This document shows positions 54,784 through 64,000 of a DNA stretch of 64,000 nucleotides, piece after piece. The notes beneath the pieces are model-generated. The model worked only from the letters and a program-made list of their open reading frames with translations, was not told the DNA's origin and ran no database searches. Numbering within the stretch: position 1 is the first letter of the stretch; the number at the start of each line of letters is the position of its first letter. The translations under genes and the position numbers were made by a program. Where the stretch lies: assembly GCF_000276665.1 (NCBI RefSeq), contig NW_004955423.1, positions 3,171,867 to 3,235,866 of the forward strand, given 5' to 3'. The DNA is from Chinchilla lanigera. Lineage: Eukaryota > Chordata > Mammalia > Rodentia > Chinchillidae.

Positions 54784-54786
54784 TTA

Positions 54787-54965
54787 CACTTTTAACTTTA
54801 TGATAAACCAGAAAGCGGGGATTATTATTATCCTCATGTCCCAGAAAAGGAAACTAAGCCTAAGGGAGGTTATATAACTTGCTCTAAATTCCCTAACTAG
54901 TAAGCAGTAGAGACAGAATTCAAACCCAGGATTGTCTGATTCCAAACTTCATATTCTTTACACAG
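54787..54965 (-). mobile_element. MIR-type SINE relic
   Basis: TATTATCCTCATGTCCCAGA, AAAGGAAACTAAGCCTAAGG, TATATAACTTGCTC and ACAGAATTCAAACCCAGGAT are the antisense MIR core and 5' region. Confidence 0.88.
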
Positions 54966-55470
54966 AAGTCCAAGATCTTATTCCAAGAGGCCAGGAGAGG
55001 AAAGGAAACTCCTAAACTTCCACTTGTATGCCTTTAGTTTGGGTATTTTTCCTTGACTTCCCTGAGTACATCATTTCTTTTACTTCTGCATAGCTTTACA
55101 TCCTTCTTTTTGGCACTTATCCATAGTTATATTACATGGAAAATTCCAGAAACAATTTACAAGTTTTAAAATTAGGCTGTTCTGAGGAGCATGATGAATC
55201 CCATGCTGTCCTGTATCACTTGCCCTAGGACATGAATCACTTTGTCTAGCTGTGCACAGTATATATGCTACTAGTCTGTCAGTTACTTAGTATTATCTTG
55301 ATTATCTTCAGATCAACTGTCCTGGTATCACAAGGCTTGTGTTCAAGAAATTCTTATTGTACTTAATAATGTCCCCAAAGCACAATGGTAGCAATGCTCA
55401 CAATTTGGATGTGCCAAAGGGAGGTATAAAGTGCTTTCTTGAAGTGTAAAAGAGAGTTTGTCATAAGTAC
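54966..55470. other. Unassigned sequence
   Basis: About 500 bp without recognised elements. The mariner relic that follows may extend into its right end. Confidence 0.4.
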
Positions 55471-55475
55471 AGTGT

Positions 55476-56063
55476 ATGATTGAAAAATACAGTGAGTGTT
55501 TAAGTTTTAAAAACCATTATTAGGGTAAAAGACATATTGCTATTAATGTCCTCTCAAAATAGTTCCCCTTACTTCAAACATACTTATTCCTTCACTATTG
55601 CCACTTTCTTCTTTTTGAGACAGGGTTTCGCTATGCAGTTTAGGCTGGTCTTGAGCTCACTTTGTAGCCCAGGCAGGCCTTGACCTCATTCTGTAGCCCA
55701 GGCAGGCCTTGACCTTGCAATGATCCTCCTGCCTCAGCCTCTAGAGTGCTAGGATTACAGGCATACACCACCACGCCCGGCCTGACTATTGCCACTTTCT
55801 GAAGCAGTCCTAAAAGTCCTCTTTCATGTCTTTAACTGCACTTTTGTGTCTGCCTCCATGTCCAGAATCAATTTAAAACATTTACCTTTCACGGTCATTT
55901 TGATTTTTGGCAAGATCCAGGAGTTACACAGTGCCTTATCTGGTGAGTAAAGTGGATAGAACCACATTGCAATGTTTTTAACCAGCCTGCTTTTCCTTTT
56001 GGATGGCATGTGATAGCAGCAACCACCACATTTCTGATCATATCTCATAAAGACATTCACAAA
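55476..56063 (-). pseudogene. Mariner-type transposase relic, C-terminal part
   Basis: The minus-strand frame at 55824-56060 ends with YPLYSPDKALCNSWILPKIK followed by MTVKGKCF, the decayed form of the PYSPDLAP(C/S)D-xxLFPxLK-xxLKG block of mariner (Tc1/mariner, DDD/E) transposases, containing the third catalytic Asp in functional members. Here that position reads Asn (CNSW), so the copy is catalytically dead as well as truncated. Past QLKT the frame is lost; EDF, CFRKWQ and, after a B1 insertion, further C-terminal residues can be traced to about 55476. It is a non-viral DNA transposon relic. Confidence 0.8.
55610..55784 (-). mobile_element. B1 SINE with three 29-bp units, inside the mariner relic
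   Basis: The B1 carries three tandem 29-bp units (55632-55660, 55661-55689, 55690-55718) where other copies in the window have two. Units 2 and 3 differ at only a few bases. A perfect 16-bp duplication ACTATTGCCACTTTCT flanks it (55594-55609 and 55785-55800). Confidence 0.96.
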
Positions 56064-56250
56064 AGAGGACTTCCAGAACTACTCCAGGAAATGGCAAGTA
56101 TAATGTGATAAATGTTATTGAAGTAAGGGGGAGTATGTTGAGAGGGATTAATGGCAATGTGTCTTCTACTGTAATAATTTTTTATTTAAATACATACCAC
56201 ATTTTAGAACCAGACTTTGTCTGTATATTGTATTGGAAAAACATAGGATA
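56050..56250 (+). pseudogene. Mariner transposase 3' end, opposite orientation
   Basis: From 56065 the plus strand reads EDFQNYSRKWQ, then after stops KCY-SKGEY-ERD, the C-terminal end of the same mariner family, and continues into a 3' UTR-like AT-rich end. It is the counterpart of the minus-strand copy next door, so the two are arranged as an inverted pair with their 3' ends pointing outwards. Confidence 0.7.
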
Positions 56251-57146
56251 TATTAGGGTTTGGTATAATCTATGGCTTCAAGAGTCCCTGTAGGGTCATG
56301 GAGTGTATCTCCCACAGATAAAGGGGTCATTGTCATTCATTCACCCACTCAAAAATGTTTTAATAAGCCTCCTAAGTGATTTTTAGTTCCCTTCAGACAA
56401 AAGACAGGCAATAATGAAAACAATGTATCTAGTACAAGTGTTGCATATATTTATGACTGTCTATTTCCAACCATCCATCTATCACCTTTCTATTTATAAA
56501 ATTTCTATTTCACATATAATTGTTAATTACCATTTGGGCCATTAATAAAGCCCTTTAATGTCAGGTAAAGTACTAAATATGTAGGAATATTTGAATTCTA
56601 ATATGTTTTACTATTGGTAGCATTATCATTGTTGCTTTCTTCTGAAATGCATTCTTTTCTATTTGAGGAAACTGTATAGATTTATGAATGCAACTGGGTG
56701 GGTTTTATATCTTTTTTTTCACTGCAGACTTTTCATGTTTTCTGGTAATTGAATCTGATAATATGAAGTATTGAATATAAGAGATATAAAGTGTTTATAT
56801 TTGTTGTGTCTCATTTATTTCTTTCTTATTCACCAGTTCTGTAACTGGAGCTATAGAGTGTTACATTTTATTTTCTGCAGGCTACTGCTTGCTCTTTTTC
56901 TTTAGTTTATCTTAGTGCAAATGTGTTTTTGCTTTCCAAATAGAAAAATTGTAAAGAAAAAAAGTTTTTTTCATTCTGTGTAAAAGGTTTGTAGTTGCTA
57001 TTTCAGTTTTTAAATACTGCTTTACAGATCCAGTATTTTAATACACTAACAGATAGTATAGTATAGTTAATGTATATTAATATTGACTATGGGATGAAAT
57101 TCTCTAGTGTATGTCAAAGATATATATTAGAGATAAATGGTTTTGA
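56251..57146. other. AT-rich unassigned sequence
   Basis: CATTCATTCACCCACTCAAA near 56334 suggests a small L2/MIR 3' remnant (minus). Otherwise nothing nameable. Confidence 0.4.
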
Positions 57147-57238
57147 GGGGCTGAGGGTGTAGCTCAGTGGTACAGCATGTGCCTAGCATATACAAGGCCT
57201 TAGGTTCAATCTCCAACACCACAAAAATCAATAAATAA
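57147..57238 (+). mobile_element. ID-type SINE
   Basis: GGGGCTGAGGGTGTAGCTCA, GTGGTACAGCATGTGCCTAG and TAGGTTCAATCTCCAACACC. Similar to the older ID subtype rather than the GGTACCGG subtype. Confidence 0.92.
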
Positions 57239-58050
57239 ACGTAAAAAATAAGTAAGATTTTTGGTTTGGGTATGAACATATTATCTCAAGATCATTTACT
57301 TTATCCATAAAATGCATCAAGAACTCTTATATAATAACCTAAAATACACCAATATTTTCACCTGTTATTTGTCATGTATAGAGAGTGCTGTCATAAACAG
57401 TTCTTTCAGAATTTGCTAATAATCTTCAAATAAGTGAAAACTGTCCTGTTGTTTCTGTAAGATTACATATTTAATACTGATGGAGATGAACAAATTAAAT
57501 GATCTTTTCTTACAAGCATCTTAAGCAAGTAGAAAAGATGTGCAGGAGAGAAAGACCTTAACTCATGGACCAGAGCAGCCCCTGGGCCACGCTCTTGCGG
57601 CAGCCCTTTCCCTCCTCTGCAGTGCCAGAGATGTTCTGATAGTTCAGAGCACTTCCCTGTGACTCTGCCTCCTGATTCTCAGTCCAGTTATAACTAGTAC
57701 CAACAGGAAAAATACATCCTTATTTAAGAATATTTGGTTCTTTAAAAAAGCTTTTTGGCTTTATCTAAAGAAGGAAAATGAAAAGAGAGAAAAGTACTGT
57801 TGATTCTTTTCTGATAATAAAAATAATGCACATATGATGAATAGAGAGCTATATCACGTTCAAGAATTGGGTAACAATATTGTTAAGGTGGTAGTTCTTC
57901 TCAGTCTAGTCAATAGAGTCAATGCAGACCCTAAAAAAATCTTATCAGGGTTTGTTCCCAGTTTTAGAAATTGAAGCTGATCCTAAAGAGCATATGGAAA
58001 TACAAAGAATCTAGAATAGCCCAAACCACTTTGATATAAAATAGAATCCC
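57239..58050. other. Unassigned sequence
   Basis: No gene or repeat recognised; a GC-richer island at 57560-57620 has only chance frames. Confidence 0.4.
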
Positions 58051-58054
58051 TGGA

Positions 58055-58550
58055 AGTGAATAATTTATAAAGAACAGAAGTTAATTTTGTCACAATTCTG
58101 GAAGCTGGCAGTCTTCCTGTGTCCTCACATGGCAGGGGGTGGAGCGGCAAGGCTAGGGTCAGATGCTATGTGAAGCCTCTTATTTTACGTATGTACCTCC
58201 ATACTTTGGTACTGAGGATTGACCCCAGGGCCTTTGGACTGAGCTGTATCCTCATGCCTTTTTCTGTTTGTTTTTGGAGACAGGATTTCACTATGCAATC
58301 CAGGCTGGACTTGAACTCATTATGCAGGCCAGGCTGGCCTAAAACTTATGGTGATATTCCTGCCTCAGCCTTCCAAATGCTGGGATTACAGGTGTGTGTT
58401 ACCACATATAGCTGTGAAGCCTCTTCCATAGGGCCTTAATCCCATTTATGAGGGAGCCCTTCTGACCTCACCTCAGAGGGCCCACCTCTTAATACTATCA
58501 CACTGGCAACACCTAAATTTGGAGGGGACACATTCAAAGTAAAGCAGATA
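58055..58550 (-). mobile_element. MLT1-like LTR split by a B1-ID SINE
   Basis: Left: AATAATTTATAAAGAACAGA, ACAATTCTGGAAGCTGGCAG, TGTGTCCTCACATGGCAGGG. Right: CCATAGGGCCTTAATCCCAT, TTATGAGGGAGCCCTTCTGA, CCCACCTCTTAATACTATCA, TTTGGAGGGGACACATTCAA. Antisense MLT1 order. Confidence 0.85.
58182..58412 (-). mobile_element. B1-ID composite SINE inside the LTR
   Basis: ID half (TTTGGTACTGAGGATTGACC, GAGCTGTATCCTCATGCC), linker, then B1 half with the 29-bp duplication (CTATGCAATCCAGGCTGGAC and TTATGCAGGCCAGGCTGGCC). A perfect 13-bp duplication TGTGAAGCCTCTT is at 58169-58181 and 58413-58425. Confidence 0.95.
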
Positions 58551-58571
58551 ACATTAATGAAACAAAAAGAG

Positions 58572-58925
58572 TTGGTAACTTAGTTACTTTTCTCTCATTG
58601 CTGAAACAAAAATCCAACCCCCAAAATTAAGGAAGGAAAAGTTTATTTGGATCACAGTTTGTGGAGGTTTTAGTCCATAATCAGCTGGCTCCAAGGCAGG
58701 GTGGTATGGCACAGGGGCAACAGTTCAAGATGGCAGAAGATAATAACAAGGAAAAAGTGGGGAAAGCAAGTTTCTTTTCCTACCTTATATTGTATGCAGG
58801 CTCTCCCCTCACACCATCTCCGGGCCCTCCTCTTCCACAAGCTCAGGATGTTTACAAAGTGAGGACCCCGGCTCCCTGCTGAGTTAAATGGCTAAACTTC
58901 CCAAATTGACACAATGTATCAACCA
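58572..58925 (-). mobile_element. MaLR-type LTR
   Basis: AACTTAGTTACTTTTCTCTC, TTTATTTGGATCACAGTTTG, AGTCCATAATCAGCTGGCTC, GGCAGGGTGGTATGGCACAG and a GTATCAACCATGACA end form the antisense of the 41172/46030 LTR group. Confidence 0.82.
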
Positions 58926-59118
58926 TGACAGCACTACACACCTATAATACCAGTACTCTGGGAATCTGAGGGAGGACAATCACAAGTTTGAGCCCAGCCT
59001 GGGCATTTTAGCCATTTAGCAGGACCCTAGCTCAAAACAAAAAATAAAAGGTGGGGGGTGTGGCAAAGTGTGAAAGTCCTGAGTTCAAACTTTAGTACTG
59101 AAAAAAAAAAAAAAAAAA
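58926..59118 (+). mobile_element. B1-ID composite SINE, decayed
   Basis: B1 half: ACACACCTATAATACCAGTA, GTTTGAGCCCAGCCTGGGCA. ID half: GGTGGGGGGTGTGGCAAAGT, CCTGAGTTCAAACTTTAGTA with an A18 tail. Confidence 0.88.
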
Positions 59119-59194
59119 AGAAAAAGAAAAAAAAACTCACAGATTGGGAGAAAACATTTTGTAAAGCATGTATTTGGTAAAGGGATTGATATAA

Positions 59195-59403
59195 TGTTGA
59201 CACTGGGCATTGTAGTTTAAGCCTGTAATCCCAGCACTGTGACAGGCTGAGGAAAGAGGATTGGAAATTCGAGCCCAGCCTTGGCCTGTTATGGAGAGCT
59301 CTTTGTATTTCCTACATCTCCAAAGGGGATGCAGGTGGGGGGGTGAGGATGTAACTAAGAGTGAAGGCTGTGGGTTCAATCAAAGTACCACCAAAGCAAA
59401 AAC
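59195..59403 (+). mobile_element. B1-ID composite SINE, decayed
   Basis: B1 half: GGGCATTGTAGTTTAAGCCT, GTAATCCCAGCACTGTGACA, TTCGAGCCCAGCCTTGGCCT. ID half: GTGAGGATGTAACTAAGAGT, GGGTTCAATCAAAGTACCAC. Confidence 0.86.
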
Positions 59404-59536
59404 AAAACTACAGACTGAATGATACCAATAATATGAAATTTTAGAACAGGCAAGCTACATATACAGAAAAGATGAATGATTCTGGGCTGAGAGTGGGAGA
59501 GGATGTAGATACAAATTGGCACAGGGGAAACTTTTA

Positions 59537-59681
59537 TTTTTTTGTCTTTTTTGAAACAAGTTCTTGCTATGCAGTTCTGGCTGGCCTTTGTAGTCTAGGC
59601 TGGTCTCGAACTCACAACGATCCTCCTGCCTCAGCCTCCTGAGTGCTGGGATTATAGGCATGTGCCACCATTCCTGGCTAG
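59537..59681 (-). mobile_element. B1 SINE, minus strand
   Basis: TTTTTTGAAACAAGTTCTTG, CTATGCAGTTCTGGCTGGCC, TTGTAGTCTAGGCTGGTCTC and GATTATAGGCATGTGCCACC. The duplicated unit is shortened by about 10 bp at its junction. Confidence 0.94.
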
Positions 59682-61640
59682 GTGAAATTTTTAGAATGAG
59701 AAAAGTGTTCTAACACTTGATTGTAGTGATGTTTGCAAAACTATATAAATTTACTAAAATTCATTCAATTTATGCTGAAATGGGTAAGTTTTATTGTCTG
59801 TAAGTCAAACCTCCATAAAGCTGCTTTTAAAAACAAACACAATTTAAGGAAGTAATAGTCTGTGAAAAACATATTTACAATATACAATCAACAAAAGGTT
59901 AATGTTCACAAAATATATAAAGTCCTTTAAAACAATACCAAATAGAATACCTAGAGTATTTAGAAAATAGATAAATTTAAAAGGGGAAAGTCACTCATAT
60001 GCCACTCTGAACATATTACCACATTCTCTTCTAGTCTCGTTTGAAACCATTTTAACTGTAGTTGAAATCATAATTTTGCAAGCTATATTTTGGGGAGCCT
60101 GAGATTTTTAAAAATTGTTCAGTGAAGGGGTCCCTGAAGTAAAATTCTTAATTATAACACTAAAGAAGAAGGATTCTGACTTATAATATTAGATAAGAGG
60201 ATATCTTTCTTCAGTGTGGAATGCAATGAGTAATAAAATACATATTTCTTCTCACCACCACTTCCTTCTCTTCAGGCCTATAATTAGTGCTCAGCCCAAG
60301 AAATGCTACCAGCCTTTCTTTCTCAAGTCTTTTTACCATTTAATATAGAGGTGAGAAAGCAAAAGATACTGAATCTCTACTTTGTTCAATCGTGCTGCTG
60401 TGGTTGAGGATTTAGCAGTGACCAAGAAATAACAGCTTTGCAAAGTTTTACCTGGACAAGCTAGGCATTATATACAATAAATTATAAAAAAGATAAGTAA
60501 TTACAAATTGTTAAATGTTACAAGCTTTGAGAACATATCTGAATGCATTTGTGTGAGTCAGTATCCAAATATAAGCCCATCATTTATTTACCTTGTGTCT
60601 GGTATCTAACATCATTCCCTTAAGGCTGTATTTTGTTGCCCCAGTTCAACCCTTCCTCCACCACTCGTTTTCTAACCTCTTCCTCTCTGACCTTTGGAAC
60701 TACTTTGATACCAGCAAATTGGCCTATGTTCTCAGACTCATTCTGAAACTGAGATTATAGTTCCCTGAAGATCAGATCTAGCTCCTTTCTCTTCTCTATA
60801 ATCTGAGTGAGCTTATCCATATCTAGCGATGGGATCTATACAACTGACAGCTCCTACATCTCTACCTCCAGCACTTGAGCCCCAGTCCGGCAGGCACAAT
60901 TGTTTACTTGGCATTTCTACATCACATCTTAATGTTATCTCAAACTCTACGTGTCCTAAATTGAATTTGTGGGTTTCAATTGCCCCATTTGAAAAAAAAT
61001 AGATGAAAAGAAGGGGGGAAATGGCACTGTATCCATTCAGGAGTATAAACTAGAAATATAAGAATCATCATTATTCATTGTCCTTTCCCTCTACAAACCC
61101 CCAAATGAAATCTAAATAAATTAAGAAGTAGATTAAGAATCAGGAAGGTAGGGATCAACATGTCAGCTTTACTAGTGATGAAGTCCAGCTTGAAGAATGT
61201 GATTTAGATGTGTGGTAAAAATCAGTTTCCTAACTCTGAGTCTTGGCTTTAGGAAGATTTACCTATCCAGTCCCTAGCAGCACCAGAACACTACAGCTGT
61301 CTACCAAGAGAACAGGCTCATCATTAAAAGGCTTGCTTCCTGTGTAGACTGAGAACACATCCTCCCTGCAGGATGGCCAGTCCTAAACAGCAGGCAGGAA
61401 GAGCTGAACTGTCAGTCCCACTTACTCTCCCAAATTCATGCACCTTGTGGAAGGAGTAAAGGGTAAAGCAAGAAACCAGAAAAATTTAAAGAAAATCCCT
61501 CTTTTGAGAAACCAGAGAAGTAGAAAAGCTCTACCTTTTAATACAGTGCAATACCAAAGCCTATTGATTTTATGTCCAAAATATCTCTGACAACATTGCC
61601 TTCTCTCCATTTCTATTACCACCTCCCCGATCCAAGCTAA
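59682..61640. other. Long unassigned stretch
   Basis: Nearly 2 kb, AT-rich in its first half. I see no SINE, LINE or gene. Short frames only (73 codons at 61422-61643, no motif). Confidence 0.45.
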
Positions 61641-62260
61641 CATCTCTCACTTGTACCTCTGCAATCACCTTCTCACCATTTTAACAACTGGAAACATCTA
61701 TTCTCACCTCTTCTCAATCTTTTCTTCACATACCATCCACAATGATATTTTCACAATGCAAATACGGTCATAGTTTTTCTTCTGCCCCTTCCACTTTCTT
61801 CCTTAAGCATAGCTTTTAACATAAAGAATCAAATCCTTTGCAGAGCCCTCAAGGATTATAGAGTCTGGCCCCACTCACTGCTATTGCTTCAAGTGATAGA
61901 TATTCCTTGCTCTTCGATTTGGGATTGTTTTCAGCTCATCTAAATGGCTCCTGCTATAGGGCCTATGACAGAAACTCATTTCCTCCTTCCAACTGATCGC
62001 TAACTCCCACTCAAACTTCAGTCTAGGTTAATCATCATTTTCTCAGACATTGCTTTCACTGCCACCAAGTCCTCTCAAAGCATCATGTACTTCTATTTCA
62101 TGGCACTTTTCATAGATAAAATCTATATTTACATGTGCTGGGTAAATGTTCTGTCTCTTCTATCAGGCTATGAGTTATGTGAGGGATGATACTGCTTTCC
62201 CATCACTAAGCTAGATCCCTAGGTTTGGAAGTGGTACTTGGTTTATAGTAGGGAAATGTT
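61641..62260 (+). mobile_element. L2-type LINE, 3' region
   Basis: AACATAAAGAATCAAATCCT, TATAGAGTCTGGCCCCACTC, TGCTTTCACTGCCACCAAGT, TTTCATGGCACTTTTCATAG and TATCAGGCTATGAGTTATGT follow the L2 3' order, more decayed than the 52.4 kb copy. Confidence 0.7.
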
Positions 62261-62289
62261 TGTAGTTTTGAAACACTAGGGTAAGAGCT

Positions 62290-63010
62290 GGGAGTTAGAC
62301 TTAGAGTGAAAGATTTTGAAAGTTTCACTGAGGAAGACACCTTTAGGTGGGACCTGCGAGTTGATTAGAAGTAGTTAAGAAAAGGCTAAAGGAAAACATT
62401 CCATATAGAAAGAACAACAGGTGGGAACATTTGTTAGGTAAACACTATCCTGTATAGTGTGCCTCAGAGAATAAAAGCTTCAGAAGGACTGGAGCTGGTA
62501 GAATGATAACTAGACAGCTTGGTAAACAGTTTGGAATTTATGCTAAGAGCAATAAAAGTCCTCATAAGTTTTTGTATTGTTTTGTTTAAGTTGGGAAATC
62601 AGGCTCTGTATACACTAGGCAAGCTGTCTACCATGAACCTATATCCTCAGCCTCTCTCCAGGTAGTAACATCATCAGATTTGCATTCTGGTTACTGTAAG
62701 GAAGGGAACTAAATACGGGGATACATTAAGATAGTCTAAGTAGAGTATTGTAGGAATAATGAGGGTGGGGAATGAATAGACCTGGACCATACACATCTAA
62801 GAGGCAGAAAATACAGACCTGATGGTGGATTAACTGTGATGACAGAGGGAGAGAGTAAAGTCAGAAACCACTGCAGGTTTCTAAGTTGAACCGCACTTGA
62901 GTAGAGCATACGGAGTAAGAAAAGCATTTGAGATGTCCTGAGGGGTTTCAGCATACAGTGGTACAGAAAAAGGACCCTGTGAAGGAGACTGAGAAGGACT
63001 TAGTGGAGAG
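62290..63010 (-). repeat. Suspected ancient interspersed repeat, split by an old ID
   Basis: Words such as GGTGGGACCTGCGAGTTGAT, AAGAACAACAGGTGGGAACA, GGAGCTGGTAGAATGATAAC and ATTTATGCTAAGAGCAATAA are in the style of an old LINE-like repeat, continued right of the ID by ATCATCAGATTTGCATTCTG. The family is not identified. Confidence 0.4.
62572..62662 (-). mobile_element. Old ID-like SINE, minus strand
   Basis: TTGGGAAATCAGGCTCTGTA, ACTAGGCAAGCTGTCTACCA and CCTATATCCTCAGCC preserve the ID order. Confidence 0.65.
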
Positions 63011-63382
63011 ACTACAAGAAAGCCGGGAGTGAGATGCCACCCAAGTCAAAGGCACACAATGTGTTTGGGAGGAAGCATCCTTGTACACTGGTGTCCAATT
63101 TCTACCATTTACACTTCCTTATCTAGACAGAGAATGGCGTATAACACTTTTCATATATAATTGAGTCTTTTTTTATTCTGTCTCCTGGAATGCCCTCTTT
63201 CATATCTCTGCTTTGAGGAAAAAGTAAAAATAACTTTTATCCCTTAACTATCTTTTGGAGCACCTTTTACCTTTTGTTATAGGCAGCTGCTTCTATGACT
63301 GCCTTCTCTGCTACATCAGGATTAATATGGCAGGGGTCTATAGAGGAGTTCAAAGAATATTAGTCAAACTATTCAATATAAG
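63011..63382. other. Unassigned sequence
   Basis: No gene or repeat recognised. Confidence 0.4.
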
Positions 63383-63421
63383 TAATATTAAGAATCTTTT
63401 TTTTTAATATTAAGAATCTTT
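63383..63421. repeat. 17-bp perfect direct repeat around a T-run
   Basis: TAATATTAAGAATCTTT at 63383-63399 recurs exactly at 63405-63421 with only five T between. It looks like a target-site duplication around nothing but a poly(T), that is, the tail of a minus-strand retroposon. Confidence 0.9.
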
Positions 63422-63478
63422 ATTGAACTGTTTCTGGGTGCCTGTGCTATTGCTTGATTTGTAGTAACTTTTTAAGTC

Positions 63479-63570
63479 TTTTTTTTTTTTTTCCCCCTTT
63501 GGTACCAAGAATTGAATTGCACTTGCCAGGCAGACGGGTGCTTATGCCACAGAGCTATATCCCTGGCCCC
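63479..63570 (-). mobile_element. ID SINE, minus strand
   Basis: T13 and C-rich start, GGTACCAAGAATTGAATTGC (about 10 bp of the usual ACTCAGGACCTT segment deleted), ACTTGCCAGGCAGACGGGTG and GAGCTATATCCCTGGCCCC. An A(C)CTTTTTAAGTC duplication flanks it (63467-63478 and 63571-63583). Confidence 0.93.
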
Positions 63571-63584
63571 ACCTTTTTAAGTCA

Positions 63585-63742
63585 TAAAATTCATTAGGAG
63601 GCATGATTATTCCCATTCTGTAGATAAGGAAACTGAAGTTAAGAGAGAAAAGTAACTTTTCCAGAGTCACTTAGTCTCAGCGCTGCAATTCACACACAAA
63701 TCTGCCCAATTCCAAAGTCCAGGCTTAACCACCACCTCTCTC
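63585..63742 (-). mobile_element. MIR-type SINE relic
   Basis: TTATTCCCATTCTGTAGATA, AGGAAACTGAAGTTAAGAGA, TTTTCCAGAGTCACTTAGTC and TTCCAAAGTCCAGGCTTAAC give a long antisense MIR. Confidence 0.88.
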
Positions 63743-64000
63743 AAGAGAAGTAAACATTCACATTTTTCCAGACATCTGTGGAAGAGACATTTTCAAACTG
63801 GCAGCTTTCCCAGTTCATCTAAAATTATAGCATATAAGCAACAGCTTGCTCTCATTCCAAGAATGCTTTACTCTGGGTCTGACTGAGCCCCTACTGAGCT
63901 GCCTTCTCTACCTGCAGAACAATAGGTTTTTCCTTTATATCTTTACCTAAGCCTACCTGCCTGAGCAAATTCTGGCTCCCTAACAGGATGTCTTTTCTGG
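63743..64000. other. Unassigned sequence to window end
   Basis: No gene or repeat recognised. Confidence 0.4.

Overview
The window is nuclear DNA of a mammal, almost certainly a rodent, and looks like intergenic or deep intronic sequence. I find no protein-coding exon that I can support. The longest open frames (about 130-160 codons) run through repeats or have no recognisable domain, and I see no dense CpG cluster that would mark a promoter.

The rodent call rests on the short interspersed elements (SINEs). There are many copies of an ID-type SINE (tRNA-derived, with the pol III A-box and B-box regions visible). There are also B1 copies (7SL-derived), several of them with the 29-bp internal duplication, and B1-ID composites. 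Many ID copies keep perfect or near-perfect 12-17 bp target-site duplications and A-rich tails, so they inserted recently. I saw no B2 or B4. Together this points away from mouse and rat and towards another rodent lineage in which ID, B1 and B1-ID dimers coexist (beaver, kangaroo rat, dormouse or squirrel relatives are candidates). The species is inference, not proof.

Layout. 1-8 kb: mixed unique sequence, old MIR copies, an MLT1-like LTR carrying a B1-ID insertion (3.4-4.0 kb), and ID copies. 8-17 kb: unique sequence with ID, B1, MIR, two MER5A-like DNA transposons (10.0 and 16.7-17.1 kb) and a solitary LTR near 14.1-14.7 kb. 17.9-20.4 kb: two plus-strand L1 fragments, one broken by an ID and by an unidentified block of about 480 bp. 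20.5-34 kb: ID, B1, MIR and L2 relics, purine or pyrimidine tracts and an MLT1-like LTR (28.0-28.4 kb). 34.4-36.9 kb: a minus-strand L1 with ORF2 endonuclease and ORF1 remnants and three nested ID copies. 38.8-47.5 kb: B1, ID, L2 and several MaLR-type LTRs, including one LTR followed by about 1 kb of internal sequence (46.0-47.45 kb). 47.9-50.4 kb: a palindromic satellite-like array, then a minus-strand L1 3' end carrying one arm of a 95-bp inverted repeat whose partner lies 1.3 kb away. 50.4-55 kb: ID, B1-ID, L2, MIR and LTR copies. 55.5-56.3 kb: a decayed mariner-type transposase present in two opposite-facing pieces, one carrying a B1 with three 29-bp units. 57-64 kb: ID, B1, B1-ID, MLT1/MaLR, L2 and MIR relics.

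There is no operon or pathway to describe. The content is a layered record of transposition: ancient MIR, L2, MER5A and MLT1; then L1, MaLR, mariner and B1; then recent ID. The observations most worth a second look are the inverted mariner relic, the palindromic 70-bp duplicated array, the inverted pair of an unrecognised element, the triplicated B1 unit and an apparent tail-only retroposition scar. Several stretches (for example 6-8.5, 10.2-12.1, 17.1-17.9, 30.7-31.9, 36.9-38.8, 59.7-61.6 kb) hold nothing I can name.
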